DNA of 64,000 nt from Streptomyces californicus (GTDB lineage: Bacteria > Actinomycetota > Actinomycetes > Streptomycetales > Streptomycetaceae): NCBI RefSeq assembly GCF_000717645.1, contig NZ_JNZZ01000004.1, positions 1 through 64,000 on the forward strand, read 5' to 3'. The position numbers and the translations under genes are program-made. The notes under the pieces are model-generated. The model saw only the letters and a list, made by a program, of their open reading frames with translations. It was not told where the DNA came from and did no database searches. Numbering within the stretch: the stretch's first letter is position 1; each line of letters begins with the position of its first letter. Positions 1-7,623 of the stretch are shown one piece after another.

Positions 1-68
1 GGAGAGGGCGGGGCCGGGGGGCGCGGGTCGGGGGCTGGGAGAGGGCGGGGGCCGGGGGCGCGGGTCGG
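1..68. repeat. Two imperfect G-rich tandem copies
   Basis: Two near-identical copies of a G-rich unit begin at 1 and 38, each reading roughly GGAGAGGGCGGGG-CCGGGGG-CGCGGGTCGG. They lie just downstream of the YcaO gene stop. No coding or hairpin potential is evident; possible slippage-derived spacer. The array may continue beyond the left edge. Confidence 0.6.
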
Positions 69-74
69 ATCCGC

Positions 75-99
75 TCAGGTCAGGTCAGGTCAGGTCAGG
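75..99. repeat. Five tandem TCAGG pentanucleotides at the YcaO stop codon
   Basis: TCAGG is repeated five times without interruption. The last unit supplies the stop codon (TGA on the minus strand, 95-97) of the YcaO gene. Pentanucleotide expansion or contraction would not alter the protein because the stop is in the copy nearest the gene, so it is probably neutral slippage. Confidence 0.8.
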
Positions 100-2359
100 G
101 GAACGGGTGCGGGGCCGGGTTGAGATCGGCGTCGGTGAGGTCCGCCGCCCGCAGCCCCGCCTCGCGCAGGGCGGTGCGCAGCCGGGGCATGCCGAGGGCG
201 CGCTGGCGGGTCCAGCCGAAGTCGATCGGCAGCAGTCCGGGCACGATCACGCTCACCGTCGTGAGCCCGAGGTCGCGCTGTTCGGGCATGGTCTGGTCGA
301 CGACCACCACGTCGAACCCGGCGGCGGCGACGGCGTCCACGCACCGCAGCAGGTCCTCGCGCACGTCGTCGGAGGCCGGGAGGACCGGCCGGGCGCCGGG
401 CCCGCCCCCGTACAGCTCCGCGAAGGAACGGGCCGGCGGGCGGACTCCGCCGGGTGCGCCGAGCAGGAAGTCCGCGTGGTCGCCCATCTCCGGTATCCCG
501 TACGCCAGCGGGTGGTCGTGCAGCGCCTCGACCTTGGCGAAGTCGGTGGCCATGGCCCGCAGCCGCGCCTCGTCCCGCTCGGTGCGGCCCGGGAGGTTGA
601 CGGCGTCGGTGGCGATCTCGCAGAGCGCCCCGGCGAGCGCCGCCTCCGGGTCGAGCCCGGCGCCCGCGCCGAAGCACATCCGGCCGGGCCCGCCGTCGGG
701 CCGGACGGCGACGCCGGTGACGACGGGGATCGGGAAGGTGATCCGGGTGTCGAAGAACCGCGCCTCGTACCCGTACATCTCCAGCCGGTCCACCATGTGC
801 CGGACGACGGGGCGGCGGCTGGTGCGCGCGTCGATCTCGGGGAGCGCGGCCCGCCCGTACCAGGCGAGCAGGAACGCGTCCCGCTCGACGATCTCCATCA
901 GCCCGAAGTAGGCGGCCTCCTCCAGCGCGCCGCCGGAGGCGCAGCCGTTGGAGCTCTCCTGCACGAACCGGTTCTCCAGGCCGGGGGCGTGGTAGTACGT
1001 GAGCACTTCGGGGACCAGAACGGTGCGGGAGTCGCGCAGCGACCAGCCGCGCACCCAGGGGATCTCCCGGTCCGGGGTGAAGGGGCGCACCCGCGGGTTC
1101 GCCCGGTGGAAGGCGTCGGAGTACAGGCCGCAGACGCGCGGGTCCACGACGGCCCGGCCCTCCGCGCACAGGGCGTGCAGACTGGCCCTCACCTGGGCCT
1201 GCTTGGACCGGGGACGCATGCCCGCGTACCGCTCCAGGCCCTCCAGGACCCCGATGCGCATGCTCTCGGCAAAGGTGTCGGCGTGCCCGCCCCAAAACGT
1301 CTCGCGCAGATACGGTCCCGACCGCAGCGAGAAGCAGCCGATGGTGGCGGAGGTGGACGTGGAGGAGACGTCCTGGACGACGGAGGGGCCCAGCGACCCG
1401 CAGACGGGGTTGGCGTACGGCTGGACGGGCAGTTCGTAGTCCGCGATGTCCCGGACCCGGAAGCCGCCGGGACGGAGCTTGGGCGCGGGCCGCAGGGTGA
1501 GCACGGAGGCCTCGTCGCTGTCGGGTTCGGGCCGCGCGCAGCCGGGGCACTCCGGGTCGGGGACGAGCGGGTAGTGGCGTACGGCCAGGGTCTGGAGGTC
1601 GACCAGGTGGACGGCCGGGAAGGCCCCGGTCTCCGGCCCGCCGCCGGCCAGCCGGGCGGCGATCACCCCGGCGACGGCTTCGGCCGCGAAGGGGGTCAGG
1701 TACGGGGGCGGGCCCGCCGCTCCGGTCCCGGAGCCCAGCTCCAGGGCCTCGCGCACGGCGACGGACCGGACCGCCTGCCACCGGCGCTCCAGACAGCGGG
1801 CGCAGGGGCGGTGGTGATGCGGGGTGGGGCGGTCGGGCCTCGCGGGCCGGTCGTTCCTGGCGTGCGGGGCGAGCCGGTCGGACGTCGCGGCCCGGTGGTA
1901 CGGGGCCTGCGGGGTGGTCCGGTTGGACGGGGCCTGCGGACCGGGCTGGTCGGGTGGGGTGCGCCGGTCGTGCGGATCGGTACCGGTCCGCGTCGGGAAG
2001 GGGCCGACGACCGCGTGCCGCCCGTAGTGGCGGACGGGTACGGCATCGCCCCCGGGCACGGACCCGTCAGCCGTGAACGCGTCCTGTACGCCGAGGGGTT
2101 GGACGTCCAGCGGAACGGCGGCCGCCGTTCCGCCGTGCCGGGCCAGCGCCTTGCCCAGCAGCTCCGCGAACGACCGGGTGCCTTCCGCCAGTACGGCCGG
2201 CACGCGCGGTGCGGCCGTTGTGGCCGCGTGCGGGGACCCCTGGGGCTGTGACGCGTCCTGGGGGCCTCGGGCGCGGGGCGTGCCCGGTTCCCGGCGCACC
2301 TCCGGTGCGTCCGGCGCGGCGGGCGAGGCGGGCGCGTCCCGCACGGTCTCAACGGGCAT
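95..2359 (-). CDS. YcaO-domain cyclodehydratase, TOMM/azoline type, with N-terminal zinc-ribbon region
   Basis: 754 aa. The C-terminal half is a YcaO domain: residues about 470-500 carry the ATP/Mg-binding signature SNGCASGGALEEA followed by EIVERDAFLLAW, and the protein ends in the proline-rich tail PAPHPFP typical of azoline-forming YcaO enzymes, which cyclise Cys/Ser/Thr of a peptide with ATP. The N-terminal third is low-complexity (Asp/Arg/Pro/His) and holds two CxxC pairs, CARC near residue 187 and CPGC near 271, resembling the zinc ribbon of E1/ThiF-like partners, but I see no nucleotide-binding fold there. Start ATG at 2359 overlaps the upstream gene by 11 nt, implying translational coupling; longer in-frame starts would lie inside that gene and give Arg/Pro-rich shadow sequence. 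Family is clear; substrate unknown. Confidence 0.88.
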   Translation of the reverse strand: MPVETVRDAPASPAAPDAPEVRREPGTPRARGPQDASQPQGSPHAATTAAPRVPAVLAEGTRSFAELLGKALARHGGTAAAVPLDVQPLGVQDAFTADGSVPGGDAVPVRHYGRHAVVGPFPTRTGTDPHDRRTPPDQPGPQAPSNRTTPQAPYHRAATSDRLAPHARNDRPARPDRPTPHHHRPCARCLERRWQAVRSVAVREALELGSGTGAAGPPPYLTPFAAEAVAGVIAARLAGGGPETGAFPAVHLVDLQTLAVRHYPLVPDPECPGCARPEPDSDEASVLTLRPAPKLRPGGFRVRDIADYELPVQPYANPVCGSLGPSVVQDVSSTSTSATIGCFSLRSGPYLRETFWGGHADTFAESMRIGVLEGLERYAGMRPRSKQAQVRASLHALCAEGRAVVDPRVCGLYSDAFHRANPRVRPFTPDREIPWVRGWSLRDSRTVLVPEVLTYYHAPGLENRFVQESSNGCASGGALEEAAYFGLMEIVERDAFLLAWYGRAALPEIDARTSRRPVVRHMVDRLEMYGYEARFFDTRITFPIPVVTGVAVRPDGGPGRMCFGAGAGLDPEAALAGALCEIATDAVNLPGRTERDEARLRAMATDFAKVEALHDHPLAYGIPEMGDHADFLLGAPGGVRPPARSFAELYGGGPGARPVLPASDDVREDLLRCVDAVAAAGFDVVVVDQTMPEQRDLGLTTVSVIVPGLLPIDFGWTRQRALGMPRLRTALREAGLRAADLTDADLNPAPHPFP

Positions 2360-4739
2360 CGGTACCGCCCTCGCCGTCCACCGTGAGCAGGACCCGGGCC
2401 GTGGCGACGGGCACGGAGGCCAGGTCCGCCGGGGTCGTCGACACGTACAGGGCGTCGCGTCCGGCGGACCGCAGGGCCTCCAGCACCGCGTCGAACGTGG
2501 TCTCAGCGCCGTCCGCCGCGACGGACTCCCCGCCCACCGCGATCGCCCCGGCGGCCAGGTCGGCCATGAGCGGGTCCCCGGGATCGACCGCCGCCCCCGG
2601 GTCCTCGGCGGCGAGCTGCACCTGGCCGAGGAGGTCGCGCAGGGCGGCGGCGGTGGCCGCGCGCCGGGACAGCCCGGCGCCGACCGCCCAACGCCCCTCC
2701 GAGGACGGGCCGTCCGCCTCCCGGGCCAGCACCACGGACGCCGAGGTGCGGTCCGCCTCACCCAGGTCGAGGAGGTCCACGGCGATGTCCAGGTTGGCGG
2801 CCGACTTCAGCAGGAACACCAGCTCCGGATCGTCGCCGCCGACCGCCACCGGGCCGACCCGGGTGGTCCCCCGCACGGCGCGGAGCAGGGCGTCGTGGGC
2901 GAGCGCGGAGAGCAGTCCGCGCCCCGCCGCCTCCGCCGCGCTGCCGCCCGCCCCGGAGCCCGCCGCGGTCGCCAGGTGCGCCCGGTCGTGGTTGTGGGGC
3001 CCGAACGGGCGCAGGGCGGCGGCCGGAACCCGTACCGGGTCCTTGCCGATGAGGGAGGTCGCGACCGCCCAGGCGGCGGGCACGGCCCCGGTGCCGCCGC
3101 CGGTCGTCAGGGCCTCGGGCCCCAGCGTCCGCAGGTTCCGGTCGTCCGCCCGGTCGCCGTCCTCGACGTTTGCCTGGGGGACCACGTGCTCCACGTACGC
3201 CTCGGCCGCCGCGTACAGCGCCCGCGTCCGCGCCCCGGCCAGATGGTGCACGTCGAACGCGGCGACGCGCCTGCGCCCGCCGTCCCCGAGCGCCACCTCG
3301 ACGCGGCTGAGCTTCAACGGGGTCTGGGTCAGCTCCTCGTCGTCGTAGCTGCGGAAGATCCCGGTGTACGGGCGGACCAGCACGGCGCTGATCCGGTTCA
3401 GCTCCTCGACCAGTTCCTCCGCGTCGCGGGCGGTCTCCACGGTCGCCGTGATGGGCAGCGCCAGCCCCTCCGGGAGGGCGGCGGGACTCGCCGCGCCGCC
3501 TGCGGCCGGGAGCGCGGCGCACCGGGTGCACCGGGGGTGGGGCTGGACCGGCTCGGCCATCACGTCCAGCGATTCGAGGTCCTGGACGAGGACGTGGCCG
3601 GCCGTCTCGGCGGGCAGCGCCCCGGTGGCCAAGCGGAAGATCTCGTAGCCGACGAGGTTGCCGACCATGGCGGCGACCGGACCGGAGAGCGGGGCCCGCG
3701 CGGTCGGCGCGGCCCCGGCGGCCTCGCTCCACAGTTCGGCCGCCGTGGTGGCGTCGACGTTGCCGCCGAGGCGCAGCAGGGCGCAGTTCCAGCAGCCGGC
3801 GGAGTCGGCGGTGGCGAGCGGGCCGACGACCAGACGGCGGCCGAACAGCCAGGCGGGGATGAGCGTCACGCCCTCGGGCACCCCGGCGGCCAGCAGCCGG
3901 TGGGTGCGTGCCCCGGCGTCCGCGCCGGTGACCACGACGACGTCGTAACCGCCGAGGTCGGCCCAGCCCGCTCCCGCCCCGGCGGCAATGGCCTCCACCC
4001 GCGCTCCGTTGGCGGCGGCCTCAGCGACGAGACCGTCCGGGGCGGTCGCGAGGGCTGGGCGTGTCGCGGGGGCGGCGGTGCCGATGGCCGCGCATCCGTT
4101 GCGTACGAGACTGAGCGCGCACCAGTGGGCCGTCTCGTCGTCGCCGAGGACGGCGACGCGGGTGGCGCGGTAGCGGGCGAACCGGGCGGGGGCGTCGTCG
4201 GTGTAGTGGTCGACGTAGGCGATCTGCGCGGCGAACCGTTCGGCGGTCTCCTCGTCCACGGTCTCCCCGGCGGACTCCGCCCCGGGGATGTCGCGGGCGA
4301 AGCCACGCGCGTACAGCGTCTTGACCAGTTCGGCGGCCATCGCCCGCTGCGCGGGCCCGAACCCGGCGCAGAGGTCGGCCAGCCGGTGCGCTCCGGTGAG
4401 GTGCGGGACGACGAGGGAGGCGAAGCGGTAGGCGGTCCGGCCGGTGAGGTGGAAGCCCCCGTCGGCGTTGTGGAACAGCACCCCGCCGGGGGTCTCGGTG
4501 AACAGCACGTCGCGCCGGATACGCGGCCGGGTACCGGCGAGCGCGTCGAACGTGGCCGTCCCGGGCGTCCCGGCCGCCCCGGCCCCGCCGGCCGTCACCG
4601 AAGGCGCGGCAGGCGTCGCAGCCGACGCGGGAGCGGCGGGTTCTGGTGCTGAGGCGGTGGGTGCGGGGGCGGCGGGTGCGGCGGCCTGTGCGGGGGCGGC
4701 GGGCGCTGTGGGTGCGGTGGGTGCGGCGCTGTCGGCCAT
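2349..4739 (-). CDS. TOMM leader peptide-binding E1/ThiF-like protein with RRE and decayed YcaO-like C terminus
   Basis: 796 aa, ATG preceded by GAAGG. After an Ala/Pro-rich N terminus, residues about 70-148 resemble a PqqD-like RiPP recognition element (from ETPGGVLFHNADGGFHLTG). Residues about 190-400 are ThiF/E1-like: strand VAVLGDDETAHW replaces the usual GxGxxG, then CWNC (about 314) and CTRC (about 400) form the zinc tetrathiolate. Residues about 420-796 follow the YcaO fold (LVRPYTGIFRSYDDEE, then SGAGGSAAEAAG near 598), but the ERDA segment reads AHDA and the acidic ATP-binding residues are missing, so this part is probably inactive. In F-protein-dependent azoline systems such a protein presents the leader peptide to the YcaO enzyme; here the YcaO gene overlaps its 3' end by 11 nt. 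Start is 5 nt after the SARP stop. Confidence 0.82.
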   Translation of the reverse strand: MADSAAPTAPTAPAAPAQAAAPAAPAPTASAPEPAAPASAATPAAPSVTAGGAGAAGTPGTATFDALAGTRPRIRRDVLFTETPGGVLFHNADGGFHLTGRTAYRFASLVVPHLTGAHRLADLCAGFGPAQRAMAAELVKTLYARGFARDIPGAESAGETVDEETAERFAAQIAYVDHYTDDAPARFARYRATRVAVLGDDETAHWCALSLVRNGCAAIGTAAPATRPALATAPDGLVAEAAANGARVEAIAAGAGAGWADLGGYDVVVVTGADAGARTHRLLAAGVPEGVTLIPAWLFGRRLVVGPLATADSAGCWNCALLRLGGNVDATTAAELWSEAAGAAPTARAPLSGPVAAMVGNLVGYEIFRLATGALPAETAGHVLVQDLESLDVMAEPVQPHPRCTRCAALPAAGGAASPAALPEGLALPITATVETARDAEELVEELNRISAVLVRPYTGIFRSYDDEELTQTPLKLSRVEVALGDGGRRRVAAFDVHHLAGARTRALYAAAEAYVEHVVPQANVEDGDRADDRNLRTLGPEALTTGGGTGAVPAAWAVATSLIGKDPVRVPAAALRPFGPHNHDRAHLATAAGSGAGGSAAEAAGRGLLSALAHDALLRAVRGTTRVGPVAVGGDDPELVFLLKSAANLDIAVDLLDLGEADRTSASVVLAREADGPSSEGRWAVGAGLSRRAATAAALRDLLGQVQLAAEDPGAAVDPGDPLMADLAAGAIAVGGESVAADGAETTFDAVLEALRSAGRDALYVSTTPADLASVPVATARVLLTVDGEGGTDAR

Positions 4740-4744
4740 GGGGA

Positions 4745-6937
4745 TCACACCTTCTCTGTGCGGCGGTCGCGGATCCGGGCGGTTCTTCGTACGTGGGCGC
4801 GGAGCAGGCCGTGGATGCGGTACGGGCCCGGCGGGCCGTCCTCCAGCAGTCCGGCGTCGGCGAGTTGTTCCCGTACGGCTTCGGGTACGGGTCCTTCGTG
4901 CTCGGGTCCCCCGTCGGCCAGGAGCTCCGGCGGCCCCTGGGCGAGGTGGGTGAACGCCTGCGACAGCCGGGGGTCGAGCCGGTCGAGCGCCCGGTCGAAG
5001 AGGCCGGTGACGGAGTGGCCCGGGGAGTCGGTCAGGGTGAGCCGGGCGAGCGGGTCGTCGCCCAGCCAGTCGACGGCGTCGGCGAGCCGCAGCCCCGGCC
5101 GGGTGAGCAGGCGGGCGGTGAGGATGCGCAGCGCGGCGGGGAAGTGGCCGCACACGGCGGTGAGCCGGTGGGCCGCCTCCGGTTCGGCCTCCACCCTCTC
5201 CGCGCCCAGGGCGGCCAAGAGCAGTCCGTACGACTCGGCCTCCGTGAAGGCCGTCAGGCGTTGCACCCAGCCGCCGTGGGTGGCGATGAGTCCGCCGAGC
5301 CCCATCCGGCTGGTGACCACGACGGCGAGGCCGGGCCCGGGCCCGGGCGGGCCCCCGGGTGTGAGCAGCGGGCGCACCTGATCGGCGTCCACCACGTCGT
5401 CCAGGATGAGCAGCGCACGCCCCTCGCCCGTCGCGCCGAGGGCGTCGGCGAGCGCGGCGGAGACCTCATCGGCCGTACGGGGTTCGCCGTCCGCACGGGT
5501 CATCCGGACGAGCAGCCGCCCTGCGGGGAAGGCGTCCCCGACCTGCCGGGCCACGTGCTGGGCGAGCGCCGACTTGCCGATGCCGGGCGCACCGGAGACC
5601 ACGACGGCAAGGGCCCGGTGGTCCGCGGGGCCGGTCGGCGGTGGCGCGGTGAGGCGGGCGGCCATCGCCTCGGCCTCGGCGGCGCGACCGGTGAAGTGCG
5701 GTACGCCGGGAACGGGCCCGACCCCGGCGTCGGCGGACGGTGCGCAGGCCCCGGCGGCGCTCGGAGCCCCCGTGGCCGCGCCGGGCGGGACGGTGACCGG
5801 CGCGGGGGCAGGGGCGGTGACCGGCGCGCGGGCAGACGTGGGGACGGGGGCGGTGACCAGCGTGGGGATGGTGGCGGGGTCCGGCGCGGGTACGGGGTCC
5901 GGCCCGGGTGCGGGGGCGGGTTCGGATCCGGGGGTCTCGGCGTCCGGCTGCGGCACGGTCTCGCCCCGGACGACGCGGGACACCACCGCACCGGCGGCCG
6001 AACCGGAGCCCACGACCTCACCGGAGGCCGAACCGGAGCCCACCGCCTCACCGGAGGCCGCCACGACGGGAGCCGCCTGCCCGGGGGCCGACGCGGCAAG
6101 AGCCGCTTGTCCCACCGGACCCAGCTCCTCGCCGCGCAGGATGGACAGTTCGAGGCGGCGCAGGGAGGGCGAGGGGTCGACGCCCAGCTCCTCCCGCAGG
6201 AAGTCCTTCACCCTGCGGTACTCGGCGAGCGCCTGCGACTGACGCCCACTGCGGTACAGGGCCTCGATGAGCTGTTCGTGGAAGCGTTCGTGTCCCGGAT
6301 ATACGCGCGTAGCGGTCCACAGGTCGACGAGCGCCTCGCCGCAGCGGCCGAGCCCCAGCAGCAGGTCGCAGACCCGCTCGACCACGCGCAGCCGTTCCTC
6401 CGCGAGCCGGGGCACCTCGTCGCGGTGCAGAACGGCGGACCGTACGTTGGCGAGCAGCGCGCCCTGCCAGAGCGAGAGGGCGTCCCGGAGCGTGTACAGC
6501 TCGGCCTCCGGGTCGTGGTCCATGGCCGTGGCCCGGCGCACCTGGTCGCGGTAGGCGAGGAGGTCCAGGGTGGGCGGCCCGGCGACGATCCGGTAGCCGC
6601 CGGGGACCGCCTCGATGGCCGTGCCGGTGACTCCGTGCTTGGCGAACAGCCGGCGCAGCCGCAGGACACAGGTCTGCAGGGCGGCCTTGGCGGTGGCGGG
6701 CTGTTCCTCGCCCCACACCGCCCGCTGCAAGTACCCGGCGGATACCGTGGAGTTGGCGTTCAGGAGTAGCGCGGCGAGCAGGTTCGCGGGCTTGGAGGGC
6801 TGGAGGACGACGGTGTCGGGGCCGTCCGCGAGGGCCAGCGGCCCGAGGAGCTGGAACCGCACCGCGGCCCGCGTGCCGGAAGGCCGTCCCGTCTCCCCCG
6901 CCGTACCGCCTGTCCCCACCGGGACCGGGCTCGACAC
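4745..6937 (-). CDS. AfsR/SARP-family regulator with BTAD and NB-ARC domains
   Basis: 730 aa. Order of domains: winged-helix DNA-binding domain (starting at about VRFQLLGPLALAD, residues 26-110), BTAD helical domain to about 260, an Ala/Pro/Thr-rich linker, then an NB-ARC STAND ATPase (GRAAEAEAMAARL, P-loop GAPGIGKSA near residue 446, Walker B ALLILDDVVD). The protein stops soon after the NB-ARC helical part, without the TPR array of full AfsR (about 990 aa). SARPs activate adjacent biosynthetic genes, so this is the likely pathway-specific activator of the YcaO pair. GTG 6937 lies 2 nt after the secreted-peptide stop, suggesting coupling; GTG 6862 (directly at the winged helix) is the alternative start. 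Neither has a strong ribosome-binding site. Confidence 0.88.
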   Translation of the reverse strand: MSSPVPVGTGGTAGETGRPSGTRAAVRFQLLGPLALADGPDTVVLQPSKPANLLAALLLNANSTVSAGYLQRAVWGEEQPATAKAALQTCVLRLRRLFAKHGVTGTAIEAVPGGYRIVAGPPTLDLLAYRDQVRRATAMDHDPEAELYTLRDALSLWQGALLANVRSAVLHRDEVPRLAEERLRVVERVCDLLLGLGRCGEALVDLWTATRVYPGHERFHEQLIEALYRSGRQSQALAEYRRVKDFLREELGVDPSPSLRRLELSILRGEELGPVGQAALAASAPGQAAPVVAASGEAVGSGSASGEVVGSGSAAGAVVSRVVRGETVPQPDAETPGSEPAPAPGPDPVPAPDPATIPTLVTAPVPTSARAPVTAPAPAPVTVPPGAATGAPSAAGACAPSADAGVGPVPGVPHFTGRAAEAEAMAARLTAPPPTGPADHRALAVVVSGAPGIGKSALAQHVARQVGDAFPAGRLLVRMTRADGEPRTADEVSAALADALGATGEGRALLILDDVVDADQVRPLLTPGGPPGPGPGLAVVVTSRMGLGGLIATHGGWVQRLTAFTEAESYGLLLAALGAERVEAEPEAAHRLTAVCGHFPAALRILTARLLTRPGLRLADAVDWLGDDPLARLTLTDSPGHSVTGLFDRALDRLDPRLSQAFTHLAQGPPELLADGGPEHEGPVPEAVREQLADAGLLEDGPPGPYRIHGLLRAHVRRTARIRDRRTEKV

Positions 6938-6939
6938 CG

Positions 6940-7191
6940 CTAGTCCCAGCCGTTGACCAGCTTGCACACCTGTACGGGCGGGGAGTGCGGGGGCAGTTGG
7001 CCGAGAACGCCCTCCAACTCCGTACAGATCAGCCGGGTGACGTCGTCGACGACAGCGGGCGGCGGGCCCGCCGGGGTGGTGGCCGACGCCGTGCCGGTGG
7101 TGAGGGCGAGGGCGGCGAGGGCGATACCGGTGACGAGGGCGGCGGCTCTGGCGGTGCGGCGCTGTGTCCGCGCGAGCGGAGAGCTGTTCAC
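6940..7191 (-). CDS. Small secreted two-cysteine peptide of unknown function
   Basis: 83 aa, GTG start with a good GAAGGGG site 5 nt upstream. Residues 1-35 are a Sec signal peptide: Arg-rich n-region, hydrophobic core ALVTGIALAALALTT, and an A-S-A cleavage site. The mature part is about 46 aa, Pro-rich in the middle, with exactly two cysteines (ICTELEG and VQVCKLVNGWD) able to form one disulfide. It is the first gene of the SARP-E1-YcaO operon. It is not a chaplin or rodlin by motif, and its mature region is poor in Cys/Ser/Thr, so it does not look like a classic azole precursor. Possible roles, all inference: signal, partner or divergent substrate. Confidence 0.72.
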   Translation of the reverse strand: MNSSPLARTQRRTARAAALVTGIALAALALTTGTASATTPAGPPPAVVDDVTRLICTELEGVLGQLPPHSPPVQVCKLVNGWD

Positions 7192-7281
7192 GTGTTCCCC
7201 TTCGGCCGTGGCGTCGGTGCCGGGGGTCCTCCCGGCAGGCACGACGATGCCAGCGTGGAACGCGCCACGAGAGAGGCCGCG

Positions 7282-7331
7282 GTGTCAGCATGCTGCACGG
7301 TGGCCCGCCGCGCTGTGCAGCAAGCTGACAC
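7282..7331. promoter_or_regulatory. Paired 17-bp inverted repeat, candidate operator
   Basis: Arm 7282-7298 (GTGTCAGCATGCTGCAC) and arm 7315-7331 (GTGCAGCAAGCTGACAC) are reverse complements with one mismatch, separated by 16 nt. Each arm is itself nearly palindromic (CAGCATGCTG; CAGCAAGCTG), so the site reads as two tandem dimer sites. It lies 90-140 nt upstream of the secreted-peptide start and is a natural place for the SARP or another regulator to bind. Confidence 0.6.
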
Positions 7332-7373
7332 GCTCCGCCGTGCACAACGGGCCCTGGCGGGGAACGAGTTCGA

Positions 7374-7403
7374 CTCCGGGACGTTTGGAGGAACGTCCCG
7401 GAG
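7374..7403. promoter_or_regulatory. 30-bp palindrome with 12-bp perfect arms
   Basis: CTCCGGGACGTT (7374-7385) and AACGTCCCGGAG (7392-7403) flank TGGAGG. It sits upstream of the palindrome pair at 7282-7331 and is not followed by a T tract on either strand, so an operator is more likely than a terminator, but either is possible. Confidence 0.5.
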
Positions 7404-7442
7404 CCTGCCGGTCATCCTACGGTGACACCCGAAGGGTCATCC

Positions 7443-7499
7443 CTGCCGGAACGGCCCTCCCGGCACACCCGCCGCCCGCCGGGAGGGCTGTCCCGGCAG
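7443..7499. terminator. Long interrupted hairpin, candidate terminator
   Basis: CTGCCGG and GCCCTCCCGGC (7443-7464) pair with GCCGGGAGGGC and CCCGGCAG (7478-7499) around a short loop. Lies 125-180 nt downstream of the minus-strand ABC permease stop. Confidence 0.5.
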
Positions 7500-7552
7500 A
7501 CGACGCACCCGCCGCCCGCCGGGGCCTCCAGGGGCGCCCCCGCTTCCGTGGG

Positions 7553-7574
7553 CCTCCCGTCGCCCGGCGGGAGG
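7553..7574. terminator. Short hairpin, candidate terminator of the ABC operon
   Basis: CCTCCCG (7553-7559) pairs with CGGGAGG (7568-7574) across an 8-nt loop, 50-70 nt after the permease stop. No T tract, as is usual for Streptomyces terminators. Confidence 0.45.
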
Positions 7575-7623
7575 AGCCCCGGTCACGCACCCGGCGCAGC
7601 CCCCTGGCACATTCCCCGGACGC

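Larger units (their letters stand above)
7192..7623. other. Intergenic region upstream of the RiPP-like operon
   Basis: 432 nt without a gene. It holds, in order from the operon start, two operator-like palindromes (7282-7331 and 7374-7403) and two hairpins that probably end the ABC permease message (7443-7499 and 7553-7574). No short Cys/Ser/Thr-rich precursor frame with a ribosome-binding site was recognised on either strand. Confidence 0.6.

Noticed and set aside
90..1781. Long minus-strand open frame opposite/overlapping the YcaO gene, Arg/Pro-rich
   Set aside because: Composition typical of out-of-frame GC-rich DNA; the YcaO frame shows clear domain motifs.
7192..7623. Search for a short azole precursor gene near the YcaO operon
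   Set aside because: No short frame with ribosome-binding site and Cys/Ser/Thr-rich end was found on either strand.
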